Origin: Liolophura sinensis
Lineage: Eukaryota; Mollusca; Polyplacophora; Chitonida; Chitonidae
DNA length: 64,000 bases
Assembly (NCBI RefSeq): GCF_032854445.1
Contig: NC_088300.1
Coordinates: 66,750,984-66,814,983, forward strand
Direction: 5' to 3'
Notes under the pieces: model-generated
Database searches by the model: none
Told to the model about the DNA's origin: nothing
What the model saw: the letters and a program-made list of their open reading frames with translations, nothing else
Position numbers and translations under genes: made by a program
Shown: in pieces, positions 21,561-35,000 of the stretch
How positions within the stretch are numbered: the stretch's first letter is position 1
How the letters are laid out: every line of letters begins with the position of its first letter

Positions 21561-24500
21561 GCGTTTGCAGTTTGAGGCTGGAGTTGTTTCTCATGGCCAA
21601 TAAACTTCTAAATTAACAATATTCCAAAGTAACACTTTCTATTAGACGTATTCATTTCCTTCATCATTCTCTCCTATAATTTACTACAACTAAGATTACG
21701 ATTTCCAGTGTAGAATTTCAGTAGAATGCATGTTTAATGTTGTAATAAAACATGCCTCCACCAGGTCAAAGCACAGGCTTTTCAGTGAAAACTAACACCC
21801 AGCTGCTTGTTTGTGGAGAAATCTGTTGGGTGATGCTCTCACATATTACGGAAGTTGGGAGAATTGCATATTAATTGTTTACAAATCAAAATGCTTTGTG
21901 AGATCTACGAAAAAACTGTTAACACATACATTTCCCCACAAAAATTTCCAAAGACAGTGAAGAAAACAAATAATTGATATGTGAACTCCTTTTTTTTCAC
22001 TGAAATCATGCTGAAAATGTTTTTGTGTTAGAATACTGTATCATATTAAAGTTCATACTATTCCTTTCCTATGTTTAAGGGATAAAGATTGAAACAAGCA
22101 TTTGCAAAATCCTGTACTTCTATTATAATGTCTTCAGAAAGATTGAAGTGTCCTTATCCATGCCTCTGATATTATTAATATTCTTAAAGCACCTTAATAC
22201 CAAACTAACAAAAGAGAGATGGGATACCAAGCCTGCAACAGTCTGCAGTACTGGAAGTCCGTGAAGGCACTAGGGTAACACTGACACTTAATGTCCCGGA
22301 AATAGTGTCTTGTCTTAAAATGGTTGAAGTTAGCAACTAATGACAAATTTCAGTTTATCTTCTTGTAACTGATTTAAAACTCATTTTAAATAAGAAATTA
22401 CTTTGACTCAGGAGATAAACTATACAATAAGTAAATATAGGTCAAGTAGATATACATATACCACTGTTGGAACAAACTACTAATAAATATGTCATTTATG
22501 ATTTGTATTGAGAATATGTGTTCTTTATGCAAATTTTTATATACATGTGCTTAATGATTACTATTATATTTATTATTATATTACTAGTTTGGTCACAAGC
22601 TAAAAGTAGTAAACTGTATCACGACATTCACAGCATTTCAGTGAATAAGTGATATACAAATGTTTGCAACTCAAAAAGTGGCCATAGAGGTTGGTTCTCT
22701 TTTGTGACTTAAACCATATATCGTCACTATACTTTAATACCATATCTGTATTGAAGTGATATAGAAATGATTTAAAATGTTAAAGTGTTCTATTCACTGG
22801 GTGTTCACAGAATGCAGTCATCACAATTAGTTGTACACTTGATGCAATACAGAAATGAACCCATCTTTTAGAACTAGAATTGTTGAAATGTAAAATAGTC
22901 ATTTTCATGTAGTATCAGAAAGCCTACAGACAGAATAGAGTTAGCAATAAAAGCCAACCTGATGATCATGTTATTTTACCATAACCAAAAATGAATTTAT
23001 TTTAGCAGAAAGGAGCAAAGAAAAAAACAAACAAACAAACAAAAAATATATGTATATATAAATGTAACCTGTGTGGTTATGTTGAATGTGGGCTGATGGT
23101 TTGAAATGCATTATAAGTGTACTTCATTTTCAGCGAAGCATAATTTCTCAACTCTTCAACTCTTTTCATTTAAACCTGTGGATGATCGTGGGTTTTGCCC
23201 CGGGCTTGTGGTGCCGTAAGTGCAAAGGTCTTTCAGCATCCTGAGGATGGCTGTGGGTTTCCCCGCGGGCTCTGCCCGGTTTCCACCCACCCCAATGCTG
23301 GCTGCCATTGTAGAAGTGAAATATTCTTGAGTACAGCGTAAAACACTAATCAAATAAATACATAAATCTGTTCATTTATTCAGAGGACACATTGTTGGTA
23401 GGAACCAAGCAAGGCCACTTACTCCTATACAAAGTAAAGCCAGCCCGAGGATCAGGTTTGATATTTTTCTGTACATCCCTCTGTGTAGCTTCATTCTTTA
23501 CAACCAGCTGATCAATGATTCACACCCAGTTCTTGCTGATTTCAGTCAGGAGGTTTGTCAAGTACCTGTCAAAGTGGCTAATTCAGACAACTCAGTTTTC
23601 TCGACCCTGTAAACCTAACTGCCATCAAATAATCGAAATATTTTTGATTTTTGGAGTCTGTGTGACTCCTAATTTTTCATGTTGTACAATGTATTTCTTA
23701 TGGTGGTGTATTAGCGCCTTGACTTAGATATACCATATATGAAGTTGTTTTTTTTTTTCCTTGTAAAATGGTTGGAAAATTGAAGTCTGTTTGCTTCATA
23801 ATGTAGGTGAAAGAAAGTTTGAAGTGTCTCTGGAAAGGTCCAACAAATCGTTTGCGAAGAAACCAATAACACAGGTTAGTTTGTGTTCCTGTTCAGTTGT
23901 CTGGTGAAAATCAAATTAGTATCAAAAAATTTTATGCATGACATGAAAGTAATCTCATGGAATAGAATGACATCTAATACAATAAACATTGTTGATTTGT
24001 TGTATTTGTATTCTGGGCTACCAGTGTTCTTCACTGATCAAAGAATGCCTGTTACTGAAACTACCCCTGAGTAAAGTCAGATCAAGTAGCTTATGAACTG
24101 TTTTAAGTTTTATGTGCAGAATCTTTTTTTTTTTAAAGAGGAAGTAAGTAATGAATATAAAACTAGAAATGTCCATGTAATTTATGGGAAGCAAAAAATG
24201 TCCCAGCAATTTCTCTTTTTGCTGACATACATGTATTTACGTGAAAAATGTTAGGGTCGGACCTCAAGATTGAACAAAGTGAAAGACAATTTTTTTTTCC
24301 ACTGGCTCATCTGTGAAACCCCTCAAAAAATTCTCACCTGACCTTTGACTGGCATTTATTGTTACGACATGTCTCGGATTTTCTAAATGTAACTGCTGAT
24401 TTGCTAACACAATCCGCCAGCCATTGTGTTGACTTGTATCAGATTTGATATTGGTTAAAGTTGTTTCCTTGTCGCTTTTATGTTTAACAGTTAGCTGCTA

Positions 24501-27500
24501 TCCCAGAGTGCTACATTCTAATAAGTCTTTCAGGTGAGTTAAACTTGCAGAAGCTTGTGGTCATAAATTTGTACTCCAAAGAAATCGTTCTTTGTTTTTC
24601 CAAAAAAAAATCTGTCAACTTGCATTTATTAGTCTGATGGATTTCATTTAAAAATGGCTTAAGTAACACCGTTATTATTATTATTTGGGATAGCTATGCT
24701 ACCACTGAAGTGGTCTTATTATCCCCAGAATTCCCAAATAACCAATATTATTTTGGACATTGCAGTTTAACTATTATTTTTAGAGAATAAAATTTAGATG
24801 TGATGTATGTGAAAAAAAAAATGTGATTCAGAGGCAACTTGCATAAGATGTTATTTTCCGCAGTGAACAGATCTTGTTTAATATGAATGCATTTTATTGT
24901 CTTCAGTGGCAAATACCGAAGTTGTAAATTTCTGATAAATGTACAATGTTTAGAAAAGTTAGTATATGAAAATATATTAATACTATTATGATCGTGGATG
25001 ATTGTTTTACAGACAATGTCATTAGTGTCCATGATCTTCAGTCTTTCACCCAAATCACTTGTGTCAGCAAGACTAGGGGAGCCACATTGTTTTCTGCAGA
25101 TCTTCAGGTTTGTTGTGCTTGTCTCTGTCCTTATGAAATATATTGTTTTAAATTACAAAGTAGAACACTATTTCACCATGACCATTGTTAAAAAGTTTAT
25201 ATCTGCTAGATTTTTAAGGCAGCTCTGTTTGTGTAAGTCAGCATAATAGTCTAGAAATTTTCACACTTTTCTGTAGATTTGTTGTATTTGATTCGTAATT
25301 ATGTGTTAAAATGAAGCTCAAGTGATATGCTGATATTATAGTTCACTATAATTGTAGAAAGCTCATGCTGACTTCCTCTCCAGTCGTAAGCGGGAAGGTC
25401 TGCCTGCAACCTGCAGATGGTTTCCTCCGGGCTCTGCCTGGCTTCCTCCCACCATAATGCTGGCCGCAGTTGTATAAGTGAAATATACTTGACTACAGCG
25501 TAAAACACCAATCAAATAAATAAATAAATATAATTCTAGAACTAGTTGGTGTCTATAACTCTAATGTTTTCAACTTGATTATTGTACAGAGGTCCTTGTA
25601 CATGTGTCAGTGATATGTCAGGTTAGGATTGCCATTTTTTTCAGAAACATAAATCTCTTAGTGGAGAAGTCCAGCCTACTTTGAGATTATGCGTGGCCGT
25701 TCGAAGAAAACTTCAGGTAAAGTGTACTTAACTCTGGAGTGTTTTACCTCAGCATGATGGTGTTAAGGCCATTTGTAAATTAAATTTTTACAAGGTGTTA
25801 AGCAACAGAACTGTGTTGACACTGTTTTTCCTGACTGTGTTACATAGTTTATTATGTGGCTACATCATAGAGAAAGAGGCCTATTGTTTTATTTGTTTTT
25901 ACTTAAGATTATGTTTATTCAAATGTAAGTGTCAGTGGATTTTTTTTTTTTAATTTCAGTCAAAAGTTGTGAAAATGAATTTTGCTCTCCGATTGTAGCT
26001 TTGATATGCACTTGATTAGGGGATTTTCGAATTTGAAAGTCCTTCTGTACCATGTGACATGTCAAAAATGTTGAGCAATTATTTTTTATTACATTTTACC
26101 ACAACAAAAGCGCCTGAAAATGTTTTACAAAAAAAGTTATTTAGAGTAGACTTACATTGGATAAATTTGAGGACCTGATTTTTTGTGAATTCAAGAAATT
26201 TCTGCAGGAAAGAGAGGAAAGAGTTATTTGTACTTTTGAAACATGGTGAGACAGGTGATTGGTAAATCATGTCTAACTTTTTTGGACAAGTTGCAAAGTA
26301 TTGTAGCACCTTTACTTATAGCAACAAAATAGTTCAAGCTGCAAGTTCAGCCATTGGAAACAATATCCAGTGTCATGAACACGCTTTAGCGGGGTTTATC
26401 GTAGCTGAGAGTGGAGATTCTGGTTATCTTAACAATATGGTTTACCTGCGTAGTAGTCAGTGTGGGTACCTCATTACTTGGATAGGTAAGTTTTTGTGTG
26501 ATATTGCTTCAGTGAGACTGCATCACATAAAACGTAAAAGGGGACCCATTTCGGTGAAAGTAAATTGCAAAATCATGCTTTTTTGTGAGTGAAGGTAACC
26601 AATCTAATGATTTCCTTGTGAAATTACTTCCCAGCTCTTTGATTGGGTTTTATTTCATTTCAGATGTTCTATTGGAAGAACAGAGATTTCTTAGAGTTAC
26701 AGGTAAATCACAGTTCTTCGTTTTTATTTATTTATTTATTTGTTTTTTTTTCAGTGAATTGACTTTTGTAGGGAGATTTTACATAGATTTGCACAACTTA
26801 TTTTTAGGAACTTGAAGTGTATGTATAGTGTCTTCACAATATTTATTTTGTTGTATGGAAATCAGTGAAAATAAAACAAACTCCACTTCGTACAATTCAT
26901 GGCATCATAAAACTGATAGACCCAGCTCACGTATTGCAATATCTGAAAATGTCAAGACTGAATGGTACAGCCATGTGTCTTTGACTTGGCCATGCAGTTA
27001 AGCAACAATACAGTTATGTGGACACATGATATGAATAATGTTCTCGGAATTCAGAATACAGAGTCAAACAAAGTCCATATGTTCACTATTTTATGTTATG
27101 TGTTGTCAGAGTGACCTGAGCTTACCAGACACACCTAAGTGTATGGCCTGGTGCAAGGATTCCATATGTGTGAGCATCAAGAGAGAGTACTGCCTCATCA
27201 AGGTAGGCAGTTTTCTGGAGCTACAGATTTTACCAGTAGATGGTTCTGTCAATATGTACTTCAAAGATAGTATTTAAACTTGTGAAAATTTTGCAGTGAT
27301 GTCCTATGCTTTTTTATTGGCCCCATGGTGGCGTGACCATCTAATGTGTTCTCCACAGAGAGGTTTTACCACGATTTTTTTTTACACACTGGAATGCACA
27401 TGTGCTGAATTCAGTGTGCTGCTCACGGTAAATAAGGTTGTTCACATTGGAGACAGGTAAGATAGTCATTCCTGGAATTGTACTGCCAATCTATGACTCA

Positions 27501-29022
27501 ATACCACACCAAACTAGCATAACCGTGATTCATAGCTCATAGGATGACTGAATTATAAAGATCATTTTGATTTCAGAATTTATTATCACCGTAATGTGCC
27601 TTAAGAACTCACTTTTCCAGGGCTGCTTGCACGAAGCCATCGTAGGCTGTGTTGATTGTAACGGCCTAGGATTTTTTTGTGCAAGAGTCCCCTGAAGCTA
27701 TATTGTACATGTAGAAACACATCCATTTTCATGTAGGGTTACATGTATGTTTATCCTATGCTGCCTCTACTAGGTGCAAACTGGAGACCAGAAGGAGCTG
27801 TTTCCATGGGGCAGTAGACAGCAGGACCCAGTCATTAAACAGCTGGGGGAGGACAGACTGGCCCTGGGGCGCGATGAGATGTCCATCCTGATCAATTCCG
27901 AAGGTGGCCCCACCATGAAATACCCTCTTACCTGGTCAGACATTCCACTCATGCTAGGTAAGACAGAACATAAACGTTGTGATTATATAGTGATGTCATT
28001 ATCTGTGACATGTGACCCTGTCCGACCTGGGTGATTGGATATGGTTATTCGGACAATATTTACCTGTTTTAGTGTCACTGTGTACAGTCTTTTTTGACCT
28101 CTTATGTTATTTGGTGTAAAGGTAGTTTTGATGTCACTTTCAGTGACAAAGTAAGAAAAAAAATGTTTCTTTGTGTGACTATTTATGGTTTATCACAAGA
28201 TGTTACATATACTTCTGTCATGTTGTTTTTATGTCATCATCATATTTTTCAGAATATGATCCTCCATATGTGATAGGGGTGTTGCCCAAATATGTAGAAA
28301 TCAGAACTATAGAAACAAGGCTGTTAATCCAAAGCATTGACCTGACCAAGCCTAAGTTAATTTGTCATGGCAGGTAAGGTTTTGTTATTACAGAATAACT
28401 TAAAAATAAAAAAATTCCACGTGTGTTGATTTATTAGTTGATTGGTCGGTGTTCATGCTACTTGAAGAATATTTGATACTGTTTTTCACCTAAAGGTTAG
28501 CTTTTCTCAAGGGACACATTTTGCTGCATTAAAGAGTTTTTGTGAAGTTTAATTAGTTTGTTGTAAGAGAAACTTAAGTGTTGGTGTCATCAGTTATGGC
28601 ATTCGGAAGTGTATTTACATACTGTAAATGTGATTCCTCAGATATCTTGCATCTAACAGGCCATACATGAAGGAATGCCAGTATGGCAGTGAACCCTTCA
28701 GAATCATTTAGTCCTTGTCAGAGAATATTGTATTTTCAAGGCTCTTTATATCTACTAAATTCAAACCTCCAAGTTGCCCTGATTTGATAAATTTAACATG
28801 TTTATTCCTGATTACTATGTACTCATATATCTGGCATTGATCATGTAACAAAGACCACATGGATATATATTCTTCACTGACAATGTTTGTTTTTTTTACC
28901 CCAGTGGCCATGTGTACTTGGCAGCCAATAACTTTGTATGGAGATTAGCTGGTATACCTATATCAAAACAGATACGTCAGCTATTGCAGAACAAAGAGTT
29001 TGAGCTGGCTTTATGTTTGGCA
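21256..29022 (+). CDS. VPS39: VPS39 exons 1-11: N-terminal CNH (citron homology) domain
   Basis: These 11 exons encode residues 1-326. Recognisable blocks in order: PILEKLPLQIES, LLVGTKQGHLLLYKVKP, ERSNKSFAKKPITQ, ISVHDLQSFTQIT, SKTRGATLFSADLQ, LCVAVRRKLQMFYWKNRDF, PDTPKCMAWCKDSICV, WSDIPLML, VEIRTIETRLLIQSI and NNFVWRLAGIP. They correspond one for one with human VPS39. The shortest exon is 39 nt (26664-26702). Confidence 0.95.
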
Positions 29023-32000
29023 GTAAGTTTTTTAGACTGCAGCATGATTTTGTTTTCCACATTGAAAAGTATCCTTGCAATGCTAGTAATTCTTTTCCGG
29101 TTTTAAAATTCTAAAATTTAATGTAGTGTACATTGAGATCGGATTTCCAAGTCATTTACTGTTTCAAAATGAAATGCATATTTTTAGCTGATCTCGCTGA
29201 AGTTTTCATACCTAATCTACAGTGTGGTCATGCTATGCACTCTTCTGATGACTCAGATAGTATGATCATTAATTATTACATGTATGTAAATTTGCAACAT
29301 TTATGCATGCTTTTCTGTATAATAGATAAATATTTCTAAGTTGTAAACAGTGGAACAAAACAGAAATATTATTGATCTTTTTACCATATACAATTTGATA
29401 ACTGAGTTCAGCTGCATTGATATTGTTGGAAATGGCTGTGTTCCTTGTTCTTGATTTTTGGGGTGCATTGTTGAAATGAGCATGCGATGCAGCTCATGTG
29501 ATTGCACATCACTTTTTTCTTGTTTCATTGGAAACCTCACTTCTCACTTCATTACACCTTAAAAATTGCCAGGATATTTGTTTTTTTGTGTCTTGTTAGA
29601 ACATGACAGAGGAGCCTGACGATGAAAAGCAGAAGCTCACCCAGCACATACAGAACCTGTATGCCTTTGAACTGTTCACCCAGCATCGCTTTGAGGAGTC
29701 CATGAATATATTTACTAAGCTAGGGACAGGTAGGTCTTGGTAATGATGTGATTCTGCGCAGTTTTTTGCTCCACAAGATGTGGGAGTTTTAACTTGAGGG
29801 AGGGTACATGTACATTTCGAATTTCATGAGACGCTTGTGTGGCTCAGGCTCAGCTTGGGTCAAGGGATGTGTAGATTTTGTCTTAAATTCATCTTTACAT
29901 TTCATAAATCGTCACTACCCACTATTCTCACTACCCACTATTCTCACTACCCACTATTAGTCAGGATAAGACCTAGACCAAAACTCACCCCAATCACCAG
30001 TCAGCACATAAATGACGCATCATAACAATAACCCATTGCCTTGACCCCCTTTCAGGTTGCTGTTTTTATGCAAAAATTTTCAGAAAAATGTTCAAAGTGT
30101 AGCTTATATTATGAGGTAGTTTCCTCCTTTTTTTTTGATCTCTGTGTCTGTTCACTGTCACATTTTAGGTAAGATAAATGTACATATTTGTTAATGTTTC
30201 AGATGCCTCCCATGTGATAGGGCTCTACCCTAACCTACTACCTCAGGATTACAGGAACCAGCTAGAGTACCCTGACAAGCTGCCCGACCTGGAGGGCGGG
30301 GAGCTGGAGAAAGGGCTACTCGCTCTGATAGATTACCTCACCCAGGTGAGGTACCCGTTTTCTGTTTTCTTGCGAAATGATGATGACTGGCATACTGTTA
30401 AGAATGTGTATGGAAGAGTGTTCTGTAAGGTACCAATAAGATGAATAGCAAAACAAATATTGAACCTTAATTGTGAATAGTTGAAGAGAAATGGTCTTTA
30501 TTGTACATATTTATTTTGCATAGGCTTTGTGTTTAATACTGTAGTGATATTTAACTAGTTTGTAGTTTATTTATTTGGTTGTCTTTTTACACCGTACGGA
30601 AGAATGTTTCATTTATATGTATATGATGGCGGCCAACATCATGGTGGGAGGAAACTGAGCAGAGCCCACAGGAAATCCACGACCATCTGCAGGTTGTAGG
30701 AAGACCTTCCAACGAATGGCCGGAGAGAAAGCCAGCATGGGCTGAACTCAAAGTCACCACATTGGTGAGAGGCTCCTGGGTCATTGCCCCGTTCTGGCAT
30801 GCTAACCACCAGGGCCACGAAGTCTCCCCGACTTATGTAGCGTTTGCTGTGTGACTGATATTACACAAATGTGCAACTGCTGTATATGGTAGGGCCTACT
30901 CATATATGCACACATATATGTTAATATCATCTTACACTCCATTGCTTAACAGTTTGCACTGATGAGTGTAATTATGTGTTACAGAAACGAAATGAACTAT
31001 TAAAAGACATCAACAAAGAAATGCAGTCCACGGCCATTGTGGAGGGAACCACAACCATCAAATCCAAAAAACAGTTGAGTCAAATCGTGGACACAACTCT
31101 CCTGAAGTGCTATCTCCATGTGAGTCCTACTGGTGTAAAATGCTGTCTGTTCACGAGTCTTACTAGTGTAAAATACTAACCTAATGTGGGCCTTACAAGT
31201 GTAAAAATACCATCCCCATGTGATTTTTACATGGTAATTTCATGTTAGTTTAACAGCTCTAAAATGCAATTTCCAAGTGGGTCTTACTGGTGTGAAATAC
31301 TGTTTCCTGTGAATCATTTGATTAATATTGATACCATATATGTACATGGGTTACTCAAAAAACTGGGTGGCCTCCATGGCCGAGGGGGGTAGTACACCAC
31401 CGAGACAGAGTTAGCTAGGAGCCTCTCACCAATTCAATCGCTCTGAGTTTAAGTCCAGATCATGCTGGCTTCCTCTCCGGCCACAAGTGAGAAGGTTTGC
31501 CAGTAACCTGCGGATGGTCATAGGTTTCGCCGTGCTTTGCTTGGTTTCCTTCCACCATAATGCTGGCTGTATAAGTGAAATGTTCTTCAGTACCATATAA
31601 AACAACAATTAAATAAATAATTAATCAAAAAACTGACTTCCTTTTCGCTGAACTTGTACAGATTATGTTAAGGGGAATTTATCATAGTGAGTTGAATATA
31701 AAGTTTTTTGCTATTTGTTTTTTTGTTGCATATCTCTTTCGTTTTGGGTGAGGGTTGAAACAGTGTTGTATTTTAGGCCATTAAACAACAATCAGGTAAA
31801 TAAATAAATAAATCCATTTCTAAGCAGTGGCTTATAGATGATCAGAAATGGTTAAAAAAAAAGACATTAATTTTAAAAGTAGACTCTGAAATCAGATGTA
31901 TTCTTCCCCAGACAAATGATGCATTAGTGGCTCCCCTGCTGAGGCTCAAGGACAATAACTGTCATGTTGAGGAGAGCGAGAGAGTGTTGAGGAAGAAAGA

Positions 32001-35000
32001 GAAGTTCAGTGAGCTTATCATATTATATGAGAAAAAGGGACTCCACAAGAAAGGTACACTATATACGTAAACTCTAATAATGATGCTGACAGTAAAGATG
32101 TTGATATGTTCAAAAGAAAAGTGACTTTTCCTAAAGAGGTAGATATAAGTATAAGAAGTAAGAGTAGGTCACCGGTAGAGTCAGTAAGTATAAAAAGGTT
32201 TACATATACTATGTTCATAAAACTATAGCCATTCTGTTAATTTTTTTTTGCATTTTGATTTTCTTGTATTACAACATTACTAAAATGATGGCTGATTTTG
32301 CTAATTCTGTGTACTTGCAGCTCTGGAGTTGCTGATGAAGCAAGCCGCCCGTCCAGCATCACCACTTAAAGGCCATGACAGGACTGTGCAATATTTACAG
32401 CATTTAGGTAATGATTTAAATAATCCTGTTGAGATATCTAAAAATGTGTGGGTTTAAAAGATCACAATCTAACAAGAGACTTCTGATGTTTGTTTAGTAA
32501 AATGTGCCTTCATTTTCATCAGCAAGAGTTTTGTATAAGCCCATCTCTACCAACCTGGAAAATGTCTAAAACACCATATATTATTGTGATGAGAAATATG
32601 TAAACTTTGAAGTTCTTGTGTGAAATATGTCCATTTATTTTTTGAAATTCTCTAGGTCAAGATCACTTGAATCTGATATTTGAATATGCTGAGTGGGTAT
32701 TAAAACAACATCCGGAAGATGGTATAAAAGTGTGTATCTTTCTGTTTGTTTGTTTTTTTTTTTTTCGAAAAGATTTGGCCTTAAGATTTATTACCTGCAA
32801 TAATTTATCCTCTGTCAGTCCACCACATCTGAATTCTAATGGTGAAACATAACTGCTTCAATTTAACTGACCATGTAAATATATTAATATCTGATATTAT
32901 GTACCCTACTTTATGAATAAATGAAAACTCTCCACAAGTTATCTGTAACATCTGATGGAAATGTTTCTCACTTTTGTGTGGAGTTATCTCCCTTAGATTT
33001 AAATGCTTTAGTTTGTGATAATGTGCGTTCTCATTTTATCTGGATGTGTGTTTTGTACAGATTTTTACAGAGGATTTGCCAGAAGTAGAAAGTCTTCCTC
33101 GTGATCAGGTTCTTGACTATTTAGAAAAAATCAGCAAAGATCTGGCAATACAGTATTTGGTAAGATATGTTTTATCACAGTTAATGTCTATTGTAATTTT
33201 TTCACTTTTGGAGTAGATCTCAGTTCACCATGATTAATTTTTAATCAATATACATAGATGCAAATTCAATTCAATATTTATTGTACATTTACTGTAGCAT
33301 ATGATGCAGTATTCATACTGCTGACGGTACATTTTGTTGTGATGAACATTTGGTGAAAAATTCTCATTGTTACAGCCTATTTCTTCAAAATAACATCTGT
33401 GTTTTCAAATCTTTTCATTTCTGTGTGTATTTACAAGCTGAGTACTTTATGTTTTACAGGAGCATGTTGTTGTTCAGTGTGCAGACGAAACCCCTGAGTT
33501 TCACAATAGACTGGTCCATTTGTACAGAGAAAAAGTTCAGGTCAAAATGACAGAATATCTTCATTCCCTACCTGAGGGTAAGAAGGTGTTTATGTGTAAT
33601 GTACTGCTCTGCAAAAAAATGCTCAGGTCATGGCTCACCCTGGTTCATTTGGTTAGAGCAGCTGATCAACCCCTGGCCATTGAGGTAAAAGGTTCAAATC
33701 CAACTTGTGTTGGTTTGACTGCAAATCTTAAGTGAGGAGGTTTCGCTAGGCACCTAGTCAGTTCATAACTCCGGGCACTTTAATTCCTACACCTATAATT
33801 AAATAAGTAAATAAATTCCACTGATGAATTTGAATATGATGTAAAACACTAATCAGGCTAATAAGTTATATAATGAAATAAGGTCTTTGGTTTTACTTCA
33901 GGCATTCTGGTTTCCTTCACCCCTTATGCTTCATAGCCATCATGTAACTAAGAAAAAGAAATCTTGAGCATGGTGTAAAACATCAATCAAATGAACAGAA
34001 TAAATAAATAACTACTGGCAATATTGTCTCAGCTGTTTTACAATAATTGTTTTCATGTTGCACAGGTCACCCGCCGTCCAAGGCTGGCCAGGAGCCTGGA
34101 GAGCTGGGAGAGCTGAGAGTCAAATTGCTCAACTTCCTAGAACAGTCCCAACTCTACGTCCCCGAGAGACTCCTCACACATTTCCCATTGGACGGTATGA
34201 CTTTTCTTCTGTCCCTATTACAGAATAGACCTTTCCAAACTATCAATCAAGAACATCCATTTGACCAATCATAACCAATATTTTGACAAATTGGTCAACT
34301 GGATATCACATCTATTTGTTACAAATGCCCAATCATTATTGTGACATGATGGTATCTCAATTGCTTTAACCAAGAATGGAATAAAATGTAACATTGTCAC
34401 GAAAAGGAGTGATGGGGCATCAGGCCTGAGGATGCATCCATCCTGAGTCGGTCAATGGCAATGTTGGTTCTTCTTAGCTTCGTTTTCAGCATGTGAGTAT
34501 GGACCACATATTGGTTGGCCAGACGATATACTGAGGCTAGTGTTGATGTTGTGTTATGACACGTCGTGTCGTGAAATTATTTATATTGTTGTCTTTTGAT
34601 GTTTTTCATCAGATAAGGCTTGTCTTAGTGCGTATCAGAATGTTATTGTCACTTTGCAATATAGTTTGTGATTCATAACACAACTTGAAATTAAGTGACT
34701 GTAAAAAAAAATACCAGCAATTTATAAACCTTTTTTCTCATGAAAGTTTTTTAAAATATAAACTTTCCTCAGAATTTTTTAAAACTTCATCGTTTTACGT
34801 GTGATTCCAACTCATATTAAATGTATTAGGCTTGACCTAAAGCTGTTGAAAAATTTCAAAATCGTAATCAGCTTTTCTTGAAAATCATGTAATTATACTG
34901 TAATATCATTTTTCAAGATAGGTAATGACAAATGTGATATATGAAGTTTTGTGAATGTTGGGTGTATTTTGGGAAAGGTGGAATATGTAATGATTATAAC

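Noticed and set aside
26269-26592. 107-codon plus-strand frame between VPS39 exons 6 and 7
   Set aside because: VPS39 exons 6 and 7 join directly in phase and match the family without an insert; the frame shows no domain.
29912-29959. CRISPR-like short repeats
   Set aside because: Three abutting 16-bp units with no spacers in an animal intron; a plain minisatellite.
33635-33720. Possible tRNA gene
   Set aside because: A and B boxes are present but the stems do not pair convincingly and SINE-like sequence follows. The same applies to the tRNA-like heads at 4840, 8585, 15866 and 36804.
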